A DNA stretch of 64,000 bases from assembly GCA_021234155.1 (NCBI GenBank), contig JAJEKV010000104.1, positions 3,397,985 to 3,461,984 of the forward strand, written 5' to 3'. Below, in pieces: positions 23,560-36,611 of this stretch. The notes under the pieces were generated by a model. The model made no database searches, was not told where the DNA came from, and saw only the letters and a list, made by a program, of their open reading frames with translations. The stretch is from Isoetes taiwanensis. Its lineage: Eukaryota; Streptophyta; Lycopodiopsida; Isoetales; Isoetaceae. The position numbers and the translations under genes were made by a program. The stretch's first letter is position 1. The number at the start of each line of letters is the position of its first letter.

Positions 23560-25052
23560 CGAAAAAGAAGTTGGTACACATTTGACCCGTCTTTGGACAA
23601 AGAATATGATATCATTAGATTCTCGTCATTGCTTTGGCTAATCTAACTTACAAGCCAAAAATCTGAACATATGTACTTGATGACCATGACAGATTGCAAT
23701 TTGAGAGATTTATTGCTGATCAGTCAAAAGGTTAATGTTTACTTTGTATTTTATATGTGTTCACAGTTGCAGGTTTAGAATTTGTTTAAATGTTTAAAGG
23801 TCTGACATATTTAATGGATTCTGGAATATTTAGGTGGTGGGAAAGGGAAGCAGAAGGTCACCTGAACCTTGATCTGAACGTAAACAATATGTTCTGCTTA
23901 GAGAGTGGTAAAAGGAACCCTATTTGAACTCTTGTTTGAACTTTGTTTGGAACTGCTTGCTTTATGGACATGTAGACTTGAATGTAGGAAGGAAGTTTCA
24001 GACCGGTTTCAGATATAGATGTAGAAAGAATAATTTAAATGTCTATTTTGCATGCACTTAATACTGACTTAAGATTACTGTGTGTCATCCTTGCAGTTTA
24101 GGTAGCGTTTGGAAGTTCTGGAAGGTTGCGTTTGGAAGTTCAAAGCCAGGTTTAAAGTTGTAAACATTAGATCTGCAACAGACCTGCAACAATTTTGTTT
24201 GGATGTGCAAGAGATTTTCAGTTTCAGTTTCTTATTTGAAGTAAATAGAACCATAGTTTACTACAGTTTACAGAAAAAGACAAATGCAACTACAGTTTAC
24301 ACAAAAAGATACCATATTATATTATGTTGAAGATTTTTTGTACAAGAAAACTCATGCATGCAGAAGCATTGCATGTTTTTACCCCTGCATTACCTGAAGC
24401 TACCATATTCCGACCATATTATATAATATTCGAGACTGCATTTACAAAAAAAACTCATGCATGGATTGTTTTCACCCCTGGTTTTTACAGAAAGATCAAA
24501 GTGTTAGATTATAAGCCGATTATCCTTGCATCCCATGCGATATAGCCCGGGAGGGGGCATCCGGAAGGTAAACTCGGCGGAGTAGGCCAGTTGCCTCAAT
24601 GTTCATCTCAGAAAGACGTGCCTCATGCGGACAAACCCGATCAAGCCGGTTCTGCACCTGGGCAGACACATTTGCTCCTTGATCCTTCAATCGGTTCACC
24701 TCCGAACAAGTAAATGTGGCCACAAACATCATCTCCATGCCTGGATGGCTGGAAGAGGACGATTCTAAGAGGTCGCCTTCTGGGCGATCACCTTGATCCG
24801 GCCATTCCAAAGCGAGGAGAAGGAAGGAAGGAACTTGGGGAAGGAGTAGGATCCGGAAATGGATAGGTGATGGTGATGAAGAGACTACTCCCGCCACTAC
24901 TTATAAAGCAAAAATGGAATATGCAGATTTGATGCCAATATGCCCAACCATTATGATGTCATTATGCCAATAGATTATCATCTTAAGGTTATGATTTTAT
25001 TTTAAAGGTTATAGATTATCATGTTGAAGGTTGTTAGAGGTTATGATGGCAA
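23560..25052. other. 3' region of the nested element
   Basis: Mostly non-coding AT-rich sequence. A minus-strand frame of 125 codons (24897 to 24520) starts 6 to 20 bases from a CTTTATAAGTAG phrase on that strand. It is proline/serine-rich at the start, but I recognise no family, so I do not call it a gene. Confidence 0.35.
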
Positions 25053-25054
25053 CG

Positions 25055-25140
25055 TCCCTTTGAGGTGACATAGGTTATGATGTAAACCTTTTGAGGTGAC
25101 ATAGGTTATGATGTAAACCTTTTGAGGTGACATAGGTTGC
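25055..25140. repeat. Short tandem repeat in the nested element
   Basis: The phrase TTTTGAGGTGACATAGGTTA, part of a 31-base unit, recurs about three times. It lies near the right end of the nested element, where subterminal repeats would be expected. Confidence 0.85.
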
Positions 25141-25506
25141 TATGTTTGGCCATAAGTGTTGCCATAAGGGTGAGCAACTACCATAGGGGTTAGGACAATA
25201 TTTCATGAACATTTCAACATCCCATATGCCAAGATTATAAACCCAACCATTGGCCAACATTCCAGTATATGTATGATAAACATCGGCCAACATTCCAGTA
25301 TATGTACGGGAAAGGGTATATGGATTGCTAGTTGGGACTCCGGGCGATATGTACCTGGATAAGGGGCCAAAAATTAAAATTCATATTTACGTATGGTTGG
25401 GGGGTTTCGCCCGCAAAAAGCCGTATACAGGGGGGTTTCAGTCGACCCCTTGCACGCACATGCCATATGCTCTATATAAAGAGGTGAAGCCCCCGGGGTG
25501 ACGTGC

Positions 25507-26238
25507 CAAATGTATGTGGGCACCTTGGACTCGAACGGGCAGGTGAGCCGGCCTTTAGATTTAGGGAAGTAAGTCGGTACGAAAGCGGGGGTCACTGAGG
25601 TGGCACTTTTCTCTAGCACACCCAGAGATCCATCATGCTCGGGGAGGGGACGCCTCTCTGACCTGCCTCATCGGATCGGGGAGATGTAACCCGGAGTAGT
25701 TCCATAGGGTGATTCCATGGGATTGCGTCCCCGGAAGGCTACAATCATGCCATAGCATGTTCCAGCCTATCTGCAAAGTGTGCACATGAGGGGCGGATGG
25801 AGTGGACTACCCTAGCCATTGTTCTATGCCAGCCAACGCCATTGTTATGATTTTGTCTGTTGTTATCTGGAGGCCTTGACTGTCAGTTGATTCCCATGAG
25901 TCTGAGCTGGGGTAAAGCCCTTATTTATGTCGCATTTCCTTGTTATGTTGGTGTTCTACTGCATTCTTATGGATGATGATGGGCCACCCTTCGTGGTGGT
26001 ATATTATTTGTTTATATTGTTGCCAGGTGCTAACCTTGTGTGTACGCTTCCGCCATATAAAATTCCAATAGAAGGCGTGGGACGAATGACACCTCCGTGT
26101 CCTTCACCCGGACACTTGCCCATCACAAGTGGTCCGAGTCAGACAGAGGGCCTTTCTATGGTGGTATTGTCACCGTGGAAGAGGGGATTTCCCGTATTTA
26201 TACGATGGGAGCATCGTATAGGTTTGGGGAGCGTCACA
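25507..26238 (+). repeat. 3' LTR of element 1, second half
   Basis: Resumes exactly where the first half stops (CAAATGTATGTGGGCACC...) and ends GGGAGCGTCACA like the 5' LTR. The bases 25497-25506 are the second copy of the nested element's target duplication. Confidence 0.95.
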
Positions 26239-26933
26239 TATAACAAGGATATACAGAATTCTAGAGGTGAGGAACCAATATGATGATACACTATAACAAG
26301 TCCAATAAGGATATACAGATGGGAACTAATGTGATAAACACTAGAACTACTTCAAAAAAGCCACACATTATGTAGAAACAAGAACTAGAAGATGAAGATT
26401 GTTTACTTGTTTTGCGCCCACTTATGTGCTTCTGATTATGAATTCCGTCACATATGATAGCGTCCCACATTCATACGCAACATGTTCGTATGCAGAGTCT
26501 GAAAAACTTACGCCTTCGAACTCTATTTTAACAGAAATTTACGTACAGCAGGGAAGATATAGCCGCACATAAAAGATTGCCTCCTGCCATTGCATGTCAG
26601 TTCATACTATAATTTCTTGGATCATTCACTTGTTGTAACATGTGTAGTTTTGGACATAGACCATGCTTGTTACAGACGTACCTTCTTCCATAATTATTGG
26701 GTTTTCTGCTGATAATATAGCCTTCTCCACTTGTAAACTATTAGGACAATCGAGATGCTCAACTGGATAATAACCTATTAAATTACTTCAGTCTATACTT
26801 CCTGAATAAACTTTCACATATAATAGACAAATGCTTCTTTCTCAAAATCTGCATGCCCGATAGTAACATACAACTCTAATGTGACTGGATTCCTTACTGC
26901 GAATTTATAAATCTAATTTGGCTAGATTCCTTA
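26239..26933. other. Non-coding flank of element 1
   Basis: Starts with two imperfect copies of a roughly 50-base unit (TATAACAAGGATATACAG... and TATAACAAGTCC...GGATATACAG), then AT-rich sequence. No gene seen. Confidence 0.5.
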
Positions 26934-27420
<487 letters not shown>

Positions 27421-28485
27421 CTACAGAGGTTATATTGATCAGAATGGCTATAAACAAAAACTGGTGATATTAATCAGAATGGCTACAAATATGAGACATA
27501 GATACAAATAGATTTACCTTGTTGACATTTTGTCCTGCAATGATTTAGAAAATGACATTTCTTATATAACATAGTAGGCAAAAACATGCAAGCCTTTCAT
27601 ACGTACGTAGCAAGAAGGACAAGGCAGCTATCGCCATACATCCCAGACAGAAGCAAGCAGTTTTTGAGCACCCTTCAGAAAGTGCTCGATCCTCTTTCAC
27701 ATTATTATCAACCTTAATATTTCGAATCTGCAAGAAGCTGCATGACAAGCCCAGAAGTAACAAAAGGATATATAATCCACCTCCATAACAGTACCCCGAT
27801 TGGAAGCCCCCAGCCTGAGACTCCCATACGTATTGCTCATCATCATTGATAGTAAAAATGACCCAAACAGAATAAGACTGGACACCGAACTTGCACTTAT
27901 GATCCACCTAGAAACCCAAAAGCATACGAAATCTTAGAAAGAACCAAGGATCCCATGTGTGCCGAAGATAAATTTTAGAGGGATTTATTAATTTCGATGG
28001 CCAGGCAATATGCAGGGTCCGATTGCCCAGCTTTGCAGATCTGCTTGCGTCATGACAACTCATCTCCATTGCTTAGGAGGAGCAAGCACCAGTTAACTGG
28101 TTTCCAAAGTGGCTGCCCAACAACAGCGGCCCAATTTACACCTGATAGCAAGTTTGTAGCAATCATTGGCATATACTAGCATATACTTGAAATATGCCAT
28201 AAACCCATATGGATGAGGGCTTGCCCCCCTAGGGGCAACCCAAAAATTAAGACATGATGTGGCTAGGAATAGTATAAATCTTAATAGTATATACATTAGG
28301 AAGTATATACCTTGGCATAAGTAGATTATAGGACATTTGGTTGGGTCATTCTACCCAGGAATCTCATAAAGACGGGATGCTGCTGACCTTTACCTTGTTT
28401 TTATGTGAAGGAAAGTCGATGTATTTATAAGGGCAAAAATTCCTCGCTGTGTGTTTGCAGAGATCTGCGGCGAGAGGGAAAGGAG
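27421..28485. other. Intergenic region; 5' UTR intron end of the next gene
   Basis: AT-rich. A mini-block near 27533-27517 (QNVNK) may be an eroded GAPDH exon. A TGTGTTTGCAG acceptor at 28450-28460 suggests that the GLTSCR-domain gene has a spliced 5' leader. Confidence 0.4.
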
Positions 28486-30111
28486 ATGACCCCATTTCAA
28501 GCCACTTCTCTGCAGCAGCAACAGCAACAAAATCAACATCTCCAGCATCAAAATCAGCATCAGAATCAGTACCAGAATCAGCAGCAGCGCCTGTCTGCCC
28601 AAATCCAAGCTCAACATTACCAATCTGGTCATGAAATCCTTACTCCGGAGCAGCTTCAGCAGGAGCTCTTGAAGGCCAAGCTTAAGGAGAAGAAAGGGCC
28701 CGTCTACTTGCCTACCCAAATTCCTCCTTCTGCTCCCCTTGGCTTGGCAAAGCGGCATACCTTTGAAAATTCAGAAGTGGAGATGGCTCGCGAGGATTTG
28801 TACAAAATTTGCAACCCAGATATTAATCGGCCGTTTTCTTCCCTTGAAGATGCTTGTGACAGGTAAAGTACTTATTTGATGAGCAATTCAGATTTTTAGG
28901 GTATATCTGGTATGCTTTAGGTTGGATCAGATGCAGCGTTATGACTGGCAGTCTCGTAGTGCTTGTTCGTTTAAAATACCTACCGCCCAGAGGGCAAAAA
29001 ACTCGTATATATGAGCTCAGAGCATAAAATTTTTACACTAGGGATCAGTAGCTAGACCTAAGTTCTGTCACGTAATATTACCTTTGTTATGTTGCCTTAA
29101 CATAAACGTATTTTGGAAATTATTAAGGAAAAGAAAGTAAAGAGGTGTTATTGATAGAGGCTCATGGCTGAGATTTTAAATTCAGGAGAGAAGTCAGTCT
29201 TCGAAAGGCAGGCCAAAATTTGTTGTCTCAGACCAAGAAGAACGAAAAGTCTTACTTGGTTCTTCAGCCTCCTGTTGCAAGGGTGTGCTATTCTGAATGA
29301 GAGAACAGAAATGCTAGTTAATTCACTAAATTAACAACCTGGAAATATTATAAAAGCGTGTAACTTGACTCTTCCTTTGTGCAGACTCATCCCATATCAC
29401 ATGGTTGCAGAGTACGAGCTTGATGAAGTTGAGGAGAGGGGAACAGATGCAAATCTATCCGCATCCGTATCTCGTGTACAAGCATGGAATGAAACTCTAA
29501 ACAGTAGGAGCCGAGAGTATTTTGCAATGATTATGAAGCAAGTAGCAATGTACAATAGTATAATAAAAAGACGACGTGAAGGGGATATGCGAGGCGAAGA
29601 GCGGCTTTTACTGGAGCAATATCTACTTCAAGAAGAGAAACAAAAGTTAATGGAATTGAGGATGCACATTGAAGCGAAAGAGAAAGCGGAGAGAGAGGCA
29701 GCAGAAGCTAAGGTGAAGGAAGCTATTGCACAAGCTGAGAAGGCCCGTGCAGAGGCACATGCTAGAGCCATTGCGCAAGCACGCGCTGAAGCAGCCAAAG
29801 TAGAAGCTCAAGCAAAAGTTGATGCAATCCAGGCCGAGATGAATGCATGTTTCCAGGCCGGCAACTCATTGGATATGGAAGATCAAATTCAGCATGGATT
29901 TGATAATGAAGGTAACATGTATTGGGTATCCTCAGATGGTGATGAGGATGGAGAAGGCAGGCATGAAGTGTTATGGAAAGATGATGGTCATCAGGGAGAG
30001 GATGACAAGGGTGTTGAAACTGTAGAAGTGATGACCAACATCAGCATGCAAGATGGCTGGGTTGATGGTAATCACCTTGATTTAAACTCTGTAGGAGGCA
30101 TTCACAGATAG
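28486..30111 (+). CDS. GLTSCR-domain protein, BRIP1/2-like subunit of a plant SWI/SNF complex
   Basis: Two exons, 28486-28862 and 29385-30111, joined at AG|GTAAAG and TGTGCAG|A, give a 367-residue protein. After a Gln/Asn/His-rich N-terminus (residues about 10-45) comes a linker, then RPFSSLEDACDRLIPYHMVA spanning the splice site. This is the core of the GLTSCR domain, followed by the helical RVQAWNETLNSRSREYFAMI. Next is a long charged, Ala-rich coiled coil (AREAAEAKVKEAIAQ-type, about residues 210-280) and an acidic end. In Arabidopsis, proteins of this kind (BRIP1/2) bind the BRM ATPase and belong to the nuclear BAS remodelling complex; GLTSCR1 is the animal counterpart. I chose ATG 28486 because it follows the leader acceptor; an in-frame ATG at 28405 lies before that acceptor. 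No stops or frameshifts: probably a functional host gene. Confidence 0.88.
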
Positions 30112-31897
30112 AAAGACATATAGTGGAATCTAAAACCAGAGTAAAAGTGACTCTACTTGTGTGGGGTGTTTCTTGGACGTGGCATGTTTTGGACATTCTT
30201 AAGCCTCAAAAATGAGCTATCCAGTGGAGAGGTTTCTGGAAATTACTGAAGCCAATGTTTGTGAGGAAAGTTGTCCTTTGTTGTTACCCCTCCCTTTAAG
30301 AAAGAGGTTTATGAGACTGGAGGGTATGCCATGGTCTGTGTCTGGTTGCTGTTTATTTATAGCATCCATGAAAGCGGCATTTAATGCAATCAGAAATTAA
30401 TGATTCAGAAGGAGTGGTGCATAAAACTTAGTAGCCACATCCTAGATTAGATGCAGCTCTTGTAGTTTTGTGGACCAAGATAAATTGTTGGTGGCTCTGT
30501 GTGGACCAATTCTTGACTAGTTCTACGTGTTTTAGCAAGTAGAACAAGAAATAAAGCCAGATAAGTGTAACACATAAAGCATAATTCATTTACAGACTGT
30601 TGCACAGCATCTGCTGAATATGATGGGATTGGCTGTTTGGATTCTGTATTGGAGCTTTAGTGGGTGCTCGTTATTCATTTACTTTCAAAAATGTCACTTT
30701 GTAATGTGTTTAGGTGGAGATTCAAGCAATTCAACAGCTATAAAAGTGTAAAATTGGGAAATCTATTGAGTTCCATTGACTTGAAGAATCCTTTGTCGTT
30801 TCTATCCTTACATTTCTTAACGTTTCTATTCTTACAATTCTTAACGACTTTCAAATTTACTATATTTTGGGTCCACTTTTTGTATACAGTAATGGCCATT
30901 TAGTTGCCATTTTTGGCATGGAAAACAATTTTTGGCATGGAAACAGCGACCCTGTTAACATGCCAGGAGGCAAGGAAATCACCATTCTTGCAACAGGGAA
31001 GCATGCAGGTAAAAGGCCAACAATGCAGAGTAAACGACAAGAATGGAGGGTAATTCTGCGGCCAAGAATGCAGGTAAAAGGCCAAGAACGCACGGTAAAA
31101 GACGGTAAACGCTAAGAATGATCCGGTAAAAATTATCTTCGACGTAAAAATTTCATGCAACATTGCTCTGATTGGCTTTGCAACTAAGTTGCTTTTACGA
31201 CAAATTGGGATTTTTTGTCGTTCTTATTCTTGCATTTCTTAACGACTTTTAATTCTACATTTCTTAACGTATTTTGGGACCACTTTTTGACAAATTGGAT
31301 CTATTGTACATACATTTGTTAACCACTTTTTACAAATATACCAGCCAATTATTTTATTGGACGTTTTGAACTGAGGACTGTTCATAAACTTTTGCTCGTA
31401 AGTTGATCTTCAAGAATTACAAGAAGAACTACAATGTTAACGATACGTCATTAAAGTATGATTTACAATCCAATTTTCGCTCATCTGCAAAAGCAGATCC
31501 TTACGATGTTTAATGGCAATCATATTGAAGCAATCCATTTCACCAGAACAATCTTTTTCATTCAATAACAAAGTGCGTTCTTTTCATCCATTATATGCAG
31601 AATTAGGATATCAATACTTTCTATTCGGGTGGCACCTTGATAGCAGACATTCTGCTATCATGCTGGACAAAAAATTGGATGATAATACTAGGGAAAGAAA
31701 ATGATTTGCATTTCCGTTTCCATTATTACGGTACATATATGATCAAATATTAGGTCAACTGACAACCAATAGATAGATGATCATCCATGAGCATCCAGAG
31801 GAACCAGCTGGATTCTTAGCCACCTCCTCCTAACGTGACTTACTGAATAGCAGTAACTGGAATTAGAATCTTGATGGACTCCCAACGGCACTCTAGA
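30112..31897. other. Intergenic, convergent 3' ends of two host genes
   Basis: Holds the 3' UTRs of the GLTSCR-domain gene and the H+-ATPase gene. Two related blocks rich in TTCTTAACG and TTTTGGGNCCACTTTTTG (about 30795-30885 and 31208-31290) flank about 330 bases with repeated AAGAATG/GGTAAAAGGCCAA phrases, a possible small repeat element. Confidence 0.5.
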
Positions 31898-34800
31898 TCA
31901 AACAGTATAGTGTTGCTGAATAGTATCAATGTCGAGTCCCTTCAACCTCACCACGGATTCCACGTGACCTTTCAGAGTATGCAGTTCTCGGAGCCTGTAA
32001 AACACTGGTGATTAATAAATAGTTCATATAAAGCTAAAAGAAGAATTCATTTGTACTAAAGTACCTGGCAATCTCAGCTCTCCTCTTAGCTTGTTCTGCA
32101 ATTTCTGAGAGTTCATGGTAGCTACGATTATCCAAAGAAATCTTAGACTCTGGAGCTTGTAGACCATGTAATGTTCTTTGAGCAGTTGCCCATTGAGCTT
32201 CTCTTGCCTCTTTGCCAAAGTCTTTTTGGCGAGTAAATGCAATCTGTAATACAGTAAAATGCGTAGTTAAGCTAAATATTCCAGCTGGTTCTATGTTTAA
32301 AGATATGAAAGAGTTACATTACCTTTCGTTCATACACTAGATCCCATGCCTTTCCACTTAATACATAGCGTACAGCAAACTTAATAAAATCCAATGGAAA
32401 ATAAAATATGACACTATATAACCAGATAACTCCTGCCCATCCCCAGCCACAACCTTTGAATTCAGCAAATCCCCAGTTTGCATATACTGAAATGAAGGTT
32501 GCAACCTGTAGATCGGAATTATCAGAAGGATTCTAGAAGTCAAAGGTAATAGAAAATATTTTAATATCTTACCAGCTGAGCAATCATAAATGCTGACATC
32601 AATAAAACTCCAGGTCTTTCGACAAATGACCAGCTTCGCGATCTGGTCACAAAAATTAGTGCCTGACTTACAATGCTTACTTGTAGATACAAAGCAGCAT
32701 TAAGTTGTTGAGGATCCTCCCTGATAGAGCGTACGCCAAACTTATCCTGAAATTATTAACAATCTAAATCAGGTAAATTCCTAACAAAAGTAAAGAGACA
32801 ATTAATTGATTATCCTACCGAGAAAAAATCGGTCTTATGTGCGGCCCAAAAGAAGATAACAGTCATCACAGCAAGATAAGTCCCCAAAACAACTCCTGTT
32901 GCAAAGATCTCGTTCAATTTCCAGCTGTCAGGCTGTGGAGAAGGCTTAACTCTATCTTTAGAAATAGTCATTATAGTGCCTGCAATAAGGAGAACGAGGA
33001 TTAAACAAAATGCCTTTAAATATAATTTGATAGGTAGCTTAGAATAATGAAGATAAATATACCATCATTAAGAATAGCAATAATCAGCACCATAAATGGA
33101 GAGAAATCAAATTTCCATATCAAAGCGATCAACATGAAACCCAACTGTCAAAGAAAAGTTGCTATTAGCGGTCAAAAGATTCATTCTAAGTGCATTGCAA
33201 AAGTTCAATGGAATTTAAGATACTTACCACAATACGAATTGTGATTGAGACCGCATATATCTGCAGGTATATAAATAAGACAGTAAATTTCAAAACATAG
33301 CAAACCTCAGTTAGAAGAATAATCCCTGGCTTTTCTTACCGTGTAGTTTTTCATTCTCTGAAATATTGCACGGCTTGTTAAGACAGCACTGATAATAACA
33401 CTTAAACCAGGTTCAGTAAGCACTATGTCAGATGCACTTCTTGCAGCATCTGTGGCATCTGCAACAGCTATTCCTATGTCTGCCTTCTTCAGAGCTGGTG
33501 CATCATTCACTCCGTCCCCAGTCATTCCACATATGTGCTTCTTCTCTTGTAATTTCTTCACTATCTCGTATTTATGCTCTGTGGCAGCAAACAAGTTTGA
33601 TCTTAGGCTTAAATAGAACACATGAAACCGATGCCTTACAATAATACATGTGCTTACCAGGGAAAACCCCAGCAAAACCATCAGCCTTTTCAATAAGCTC
33701 GTCAACTGGAAGGGATGCAATTGATTCGTCCTTATGAGAGCCTAATAAAGATGATGATGGGTACATATTTACACCCATTCCTAATCGCCGGCCAGTTTCT
33801 TTTGCAATTGCAAGTTGGTCACCTAGTCCAAATCATTACAATTATGTTAATCAAGGTTTATTCATTGTTTCAAAAGAGGCTCATGTTAAATTACCTGTTA
33901 TCATTTTGACATTCACTCCAAGGTTAAGAGCTCTACGAATTGTTTCAGCACTGTCATGACGAGGAGGATCAAACAGAGGTAATAATCCGCAGAATTTCCA
34001 AGGAGAACCAGCTGATTCTTTTGATTTTTCTGGGACTTCCTGCAAAAAGGCAGAAAAATGGTCAGGTAATGTCCCTGGATTATGATGCTTTGCTGTATAT
34101 TACCTGCATGGCAACAGCAAGGGAACGCAAGCCTCGTTCAGCAAATTTGTCTATCACAGAATGGACTTTATTCGCAATCTCTGATTTATTGTGAGAAAGC
34201 TCCAAAATCTGCAAGTTTTAGGTCAGACCAGTAAATAAAGAGAACCAAATTTTGGATCAAAATGTTTGAAGGAAAAATGACCAAACTTGCCTGCTCTGGT
34301 GCACCTTTGCTTGCCCTGTACCATTTCCCTGTGGCATTATCAATGTATGTAAGAGCTGTCCTCTTGTCATTAGGATTAAAAGGAAGAAAATGGACTTCTG
34401 TAATGTTTGCACGAGCCTGAGAAACATCATTAGACAAGTTAGACAAACTGGTCAAGTCCAAAGGTCAGTCAACCAAATTACCTCTTTTGGGTCAGCCAGC
34501 ATTCCGACAATAGCTGCATCAATTGCATCTTGATTTTCTATACGGGACGCTCTTGCTGCAAGCAAGACAACCATGTCTTTGTCGATGCCTTTGGTGAAAC
34601 ACTGGTAATAAGTAATATTTAATTGTTCAGGACACAAAACTAATGAAAAGGTTGAACACTACACAATTGGTCCTGATTGGTAAGTATTAAATGCAAACTT
34701 ACCTCAATCAAATTCTTGTCCACTGTAAGCTTGTTTAAAGTCAGGGTCCCAGTCTTATCACTACATAAGACGTCCATCCCAGCCATTTCTTCAATGGCCG

Positions 34801-36611
34801 TCATACGTTTTGTGATAGCCCCCTGTCCAGTAACGGAAGCTTCAAGTTAGAACCCTTGGGGAAGTCAAAACTACAAAGATTGAAGTGTACCTGTTGTGAT
34901 AAACGATGAGATCCAATTGCCATAGTTACTGAAAGGACTGTGGGCATCGCAATCGGTATTCCACCAATGAGAAGCACAAGGAGATTGTTAATTCCATCAC
35001 GATACTTGCGTTTTTGAATAGGATACATCACAATAATTTCTATGAGCATTCCAATTGCAATTGAACAGATGCAGAAGTTTCCAATTGCTGTAAGAACCTA
35101 CAATAGATAAAAGAAGTTATCGGCATGCATTTCACAAGAAATAAATATAAGAGAGGGTATGGTATTTACCTTCTGAAAGTGACCAACTTGGTTTGTTGTA
35201 TCAACCAAGTGAGCAGCCTTTCCGAAGAATGTGTGCACCCCAGTTGCAATAACCACGGCTTCAATTTCTCCCTGTTTACAAGTTGATCCGGAGAACACCT
35301 CATCTCCTGGTTTCTTTGTTACTGGCAATGATTCACCTGTCAATGCAGACTGACCAATACAAAAAGTTCTTAACGAGGTTGAAGGATAATTTCCCCGAAC
35401 TAAACTACAGTTAACAAACAAACCTGATCGATCTTTAAAGGATCTCCTTCAAGAAGACGAGCGTCTGCTGGGATAATATCACCCAACTTGATGCTGACAA
35501 TATCCCCAGGAACAAGTATAACTGCATCTTGTTCAGACCACTGACCATCTCTTAAAACCTGGAAAAGATCGCGTTGTTAGACAGAGTTTGTGAACAATGG
35601 ATTGTGCTGCTCCATACCTTTGTCTTTGGGGCAAGCCGAGCCATCAAAGCTGCAGCGGCATTTCCAGCATTGTTTTCCTCTATAAAACTTATAGTGGAGT
35701 TGATGACCAAAAGGACAATAATTCCAACAAAGTCTTGCCAATCTGGAGGCTTTCCCTGCATTTGTTCAAGGATCAGAAAAAGGAAAATAGTGGGTAATAT
35801 AACTGTTGCAACAATACTACTTACATCTCCATTGGCCAACGCAATGGCCATGATAGCAGCAGCTTCCATAACCCATGACAATGGGTTCCACATAAACCCA
35901 AGGAACTTCAAAAATTTGCTTTCCTGAGCATACAGAAGACGTAGAAGTTTCATTTCAAAACATATTTCAGATGATGCTAATGATGAAAGGAGCAATCTCT
36001 TCAAATTGCATAAAGATGCCTATTAAGGGCGAAGTTGAAGAAACCAGGCTTAGCTTAAAGACAGCAACCTGGGATGAAGGGATATCCTGAGAACATGAAG
36101 ACTTAAATACTGGACGGAGTCAAGAAGAAAGGCCAGAGGTTAACTACAATATGCTGTGCATATGTAAAAGCCTCAAGAAAACTTGCACGATGTTCAAAAG
36201 CACTACATATGTAAAAGCCTCAAGAAAACTTGCATGATGTTCAAAAGCATATGAATACGAATATGGACATGCTGTGTTGATTAAACAAGTAAACCAGAAG
36301 AGAGGCCACAGCATGAGGTTGGGCTTTTGAAGCTGCTAAATTCCTACCGTTTTCTCCTCAAGCTTGTTAAACCCAAAGATCTGGAGACGCTCCTCTCCCT
36401 CCTTGCTGGTCAGACCCTTCTCGGTACATTTCAGCTGTTGAAACACTTCCTCAATTGGAATGCGCTCCTGTAAACAAGAAACACACAATTAAGCTTTACA
36501 GACTCGGCGCTTAGATCTAGCAAGCCAAACGGATGATCGAATTCAAAATTTACGCACCAAATCCACCGTCTCATCCCTGATGCCTTCCAACCCACCAAGC
36601 GCTTTCTCCAT
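31898..36611 (-). CDS. Plasma-membrane H+-ATPase (P-type, P3A), complete, 21 exons
   Basis: Pumps protons out of the cell using ATP and energises transport. Exons (minus): 36611-36558, 36467-36348, 35923-35825, 35755-35618, 35558-35424, 35349-35170, 35097-34891, 34822-34703, 34601-34482, 34416-34291, 34208-34104, 34039-33895, 33822-33658, 33578-33340, 33260-33228, 33144-33063, 32979-32819, 32746-32573, 32505-32323, 32243-32065, 31994-31898. They sum to 2862 bases, 953 residues, with no stop or frameshift. Start [22 protein letters not shown] actuator loop in exon 6; phosphorylated Asp in CSDKTGTLT (about residue 333); [10 protein letters not shown] hinge (about 590); membrane helices in exons 3-4, 7 and 15-19. 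The C-terminal regulatory domain ends HYTV, with the penultimate Thr that in this family is phosphorylated and binds 14-3-3 proteins. All introns are GT-AG except the tenth (GCAAGT donor at 34290). An untranslated first exon may lie near 37100-37190. Confidence 0.97.

Larger units (their letters stand above)
18615..25496 (+). mobile_element. Nested DNA transposon (6.9 kb) inside the 3' LTR
   Basis: Its limits are set by comparison with the uninterrupted 5' LTR. The target sequence GGTGACGTGC is present on both sides (18605-18614 and 25497-25506), a 10-bp duplication. Inverted ends are GGGGGCTTCACCTT (18617-18630) and GAGGTGAAGCCCCC (25481-25494), matching at 13 of 14 positions. Inside is a set of decayed coding blocks on the plus strand (19214-23557). 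A 10-bp duplication resembles MULE-type elements (8-10 bp), but I do not see a MULE transposase, so I leave the superfamily open. Confidence 0.88.

Noticed and set aside
27545-27907. Minus-strand frame of 120 codons next to the GAPDH relic
   Set aside because: No GAPDH or other family similarity; probably intronic.
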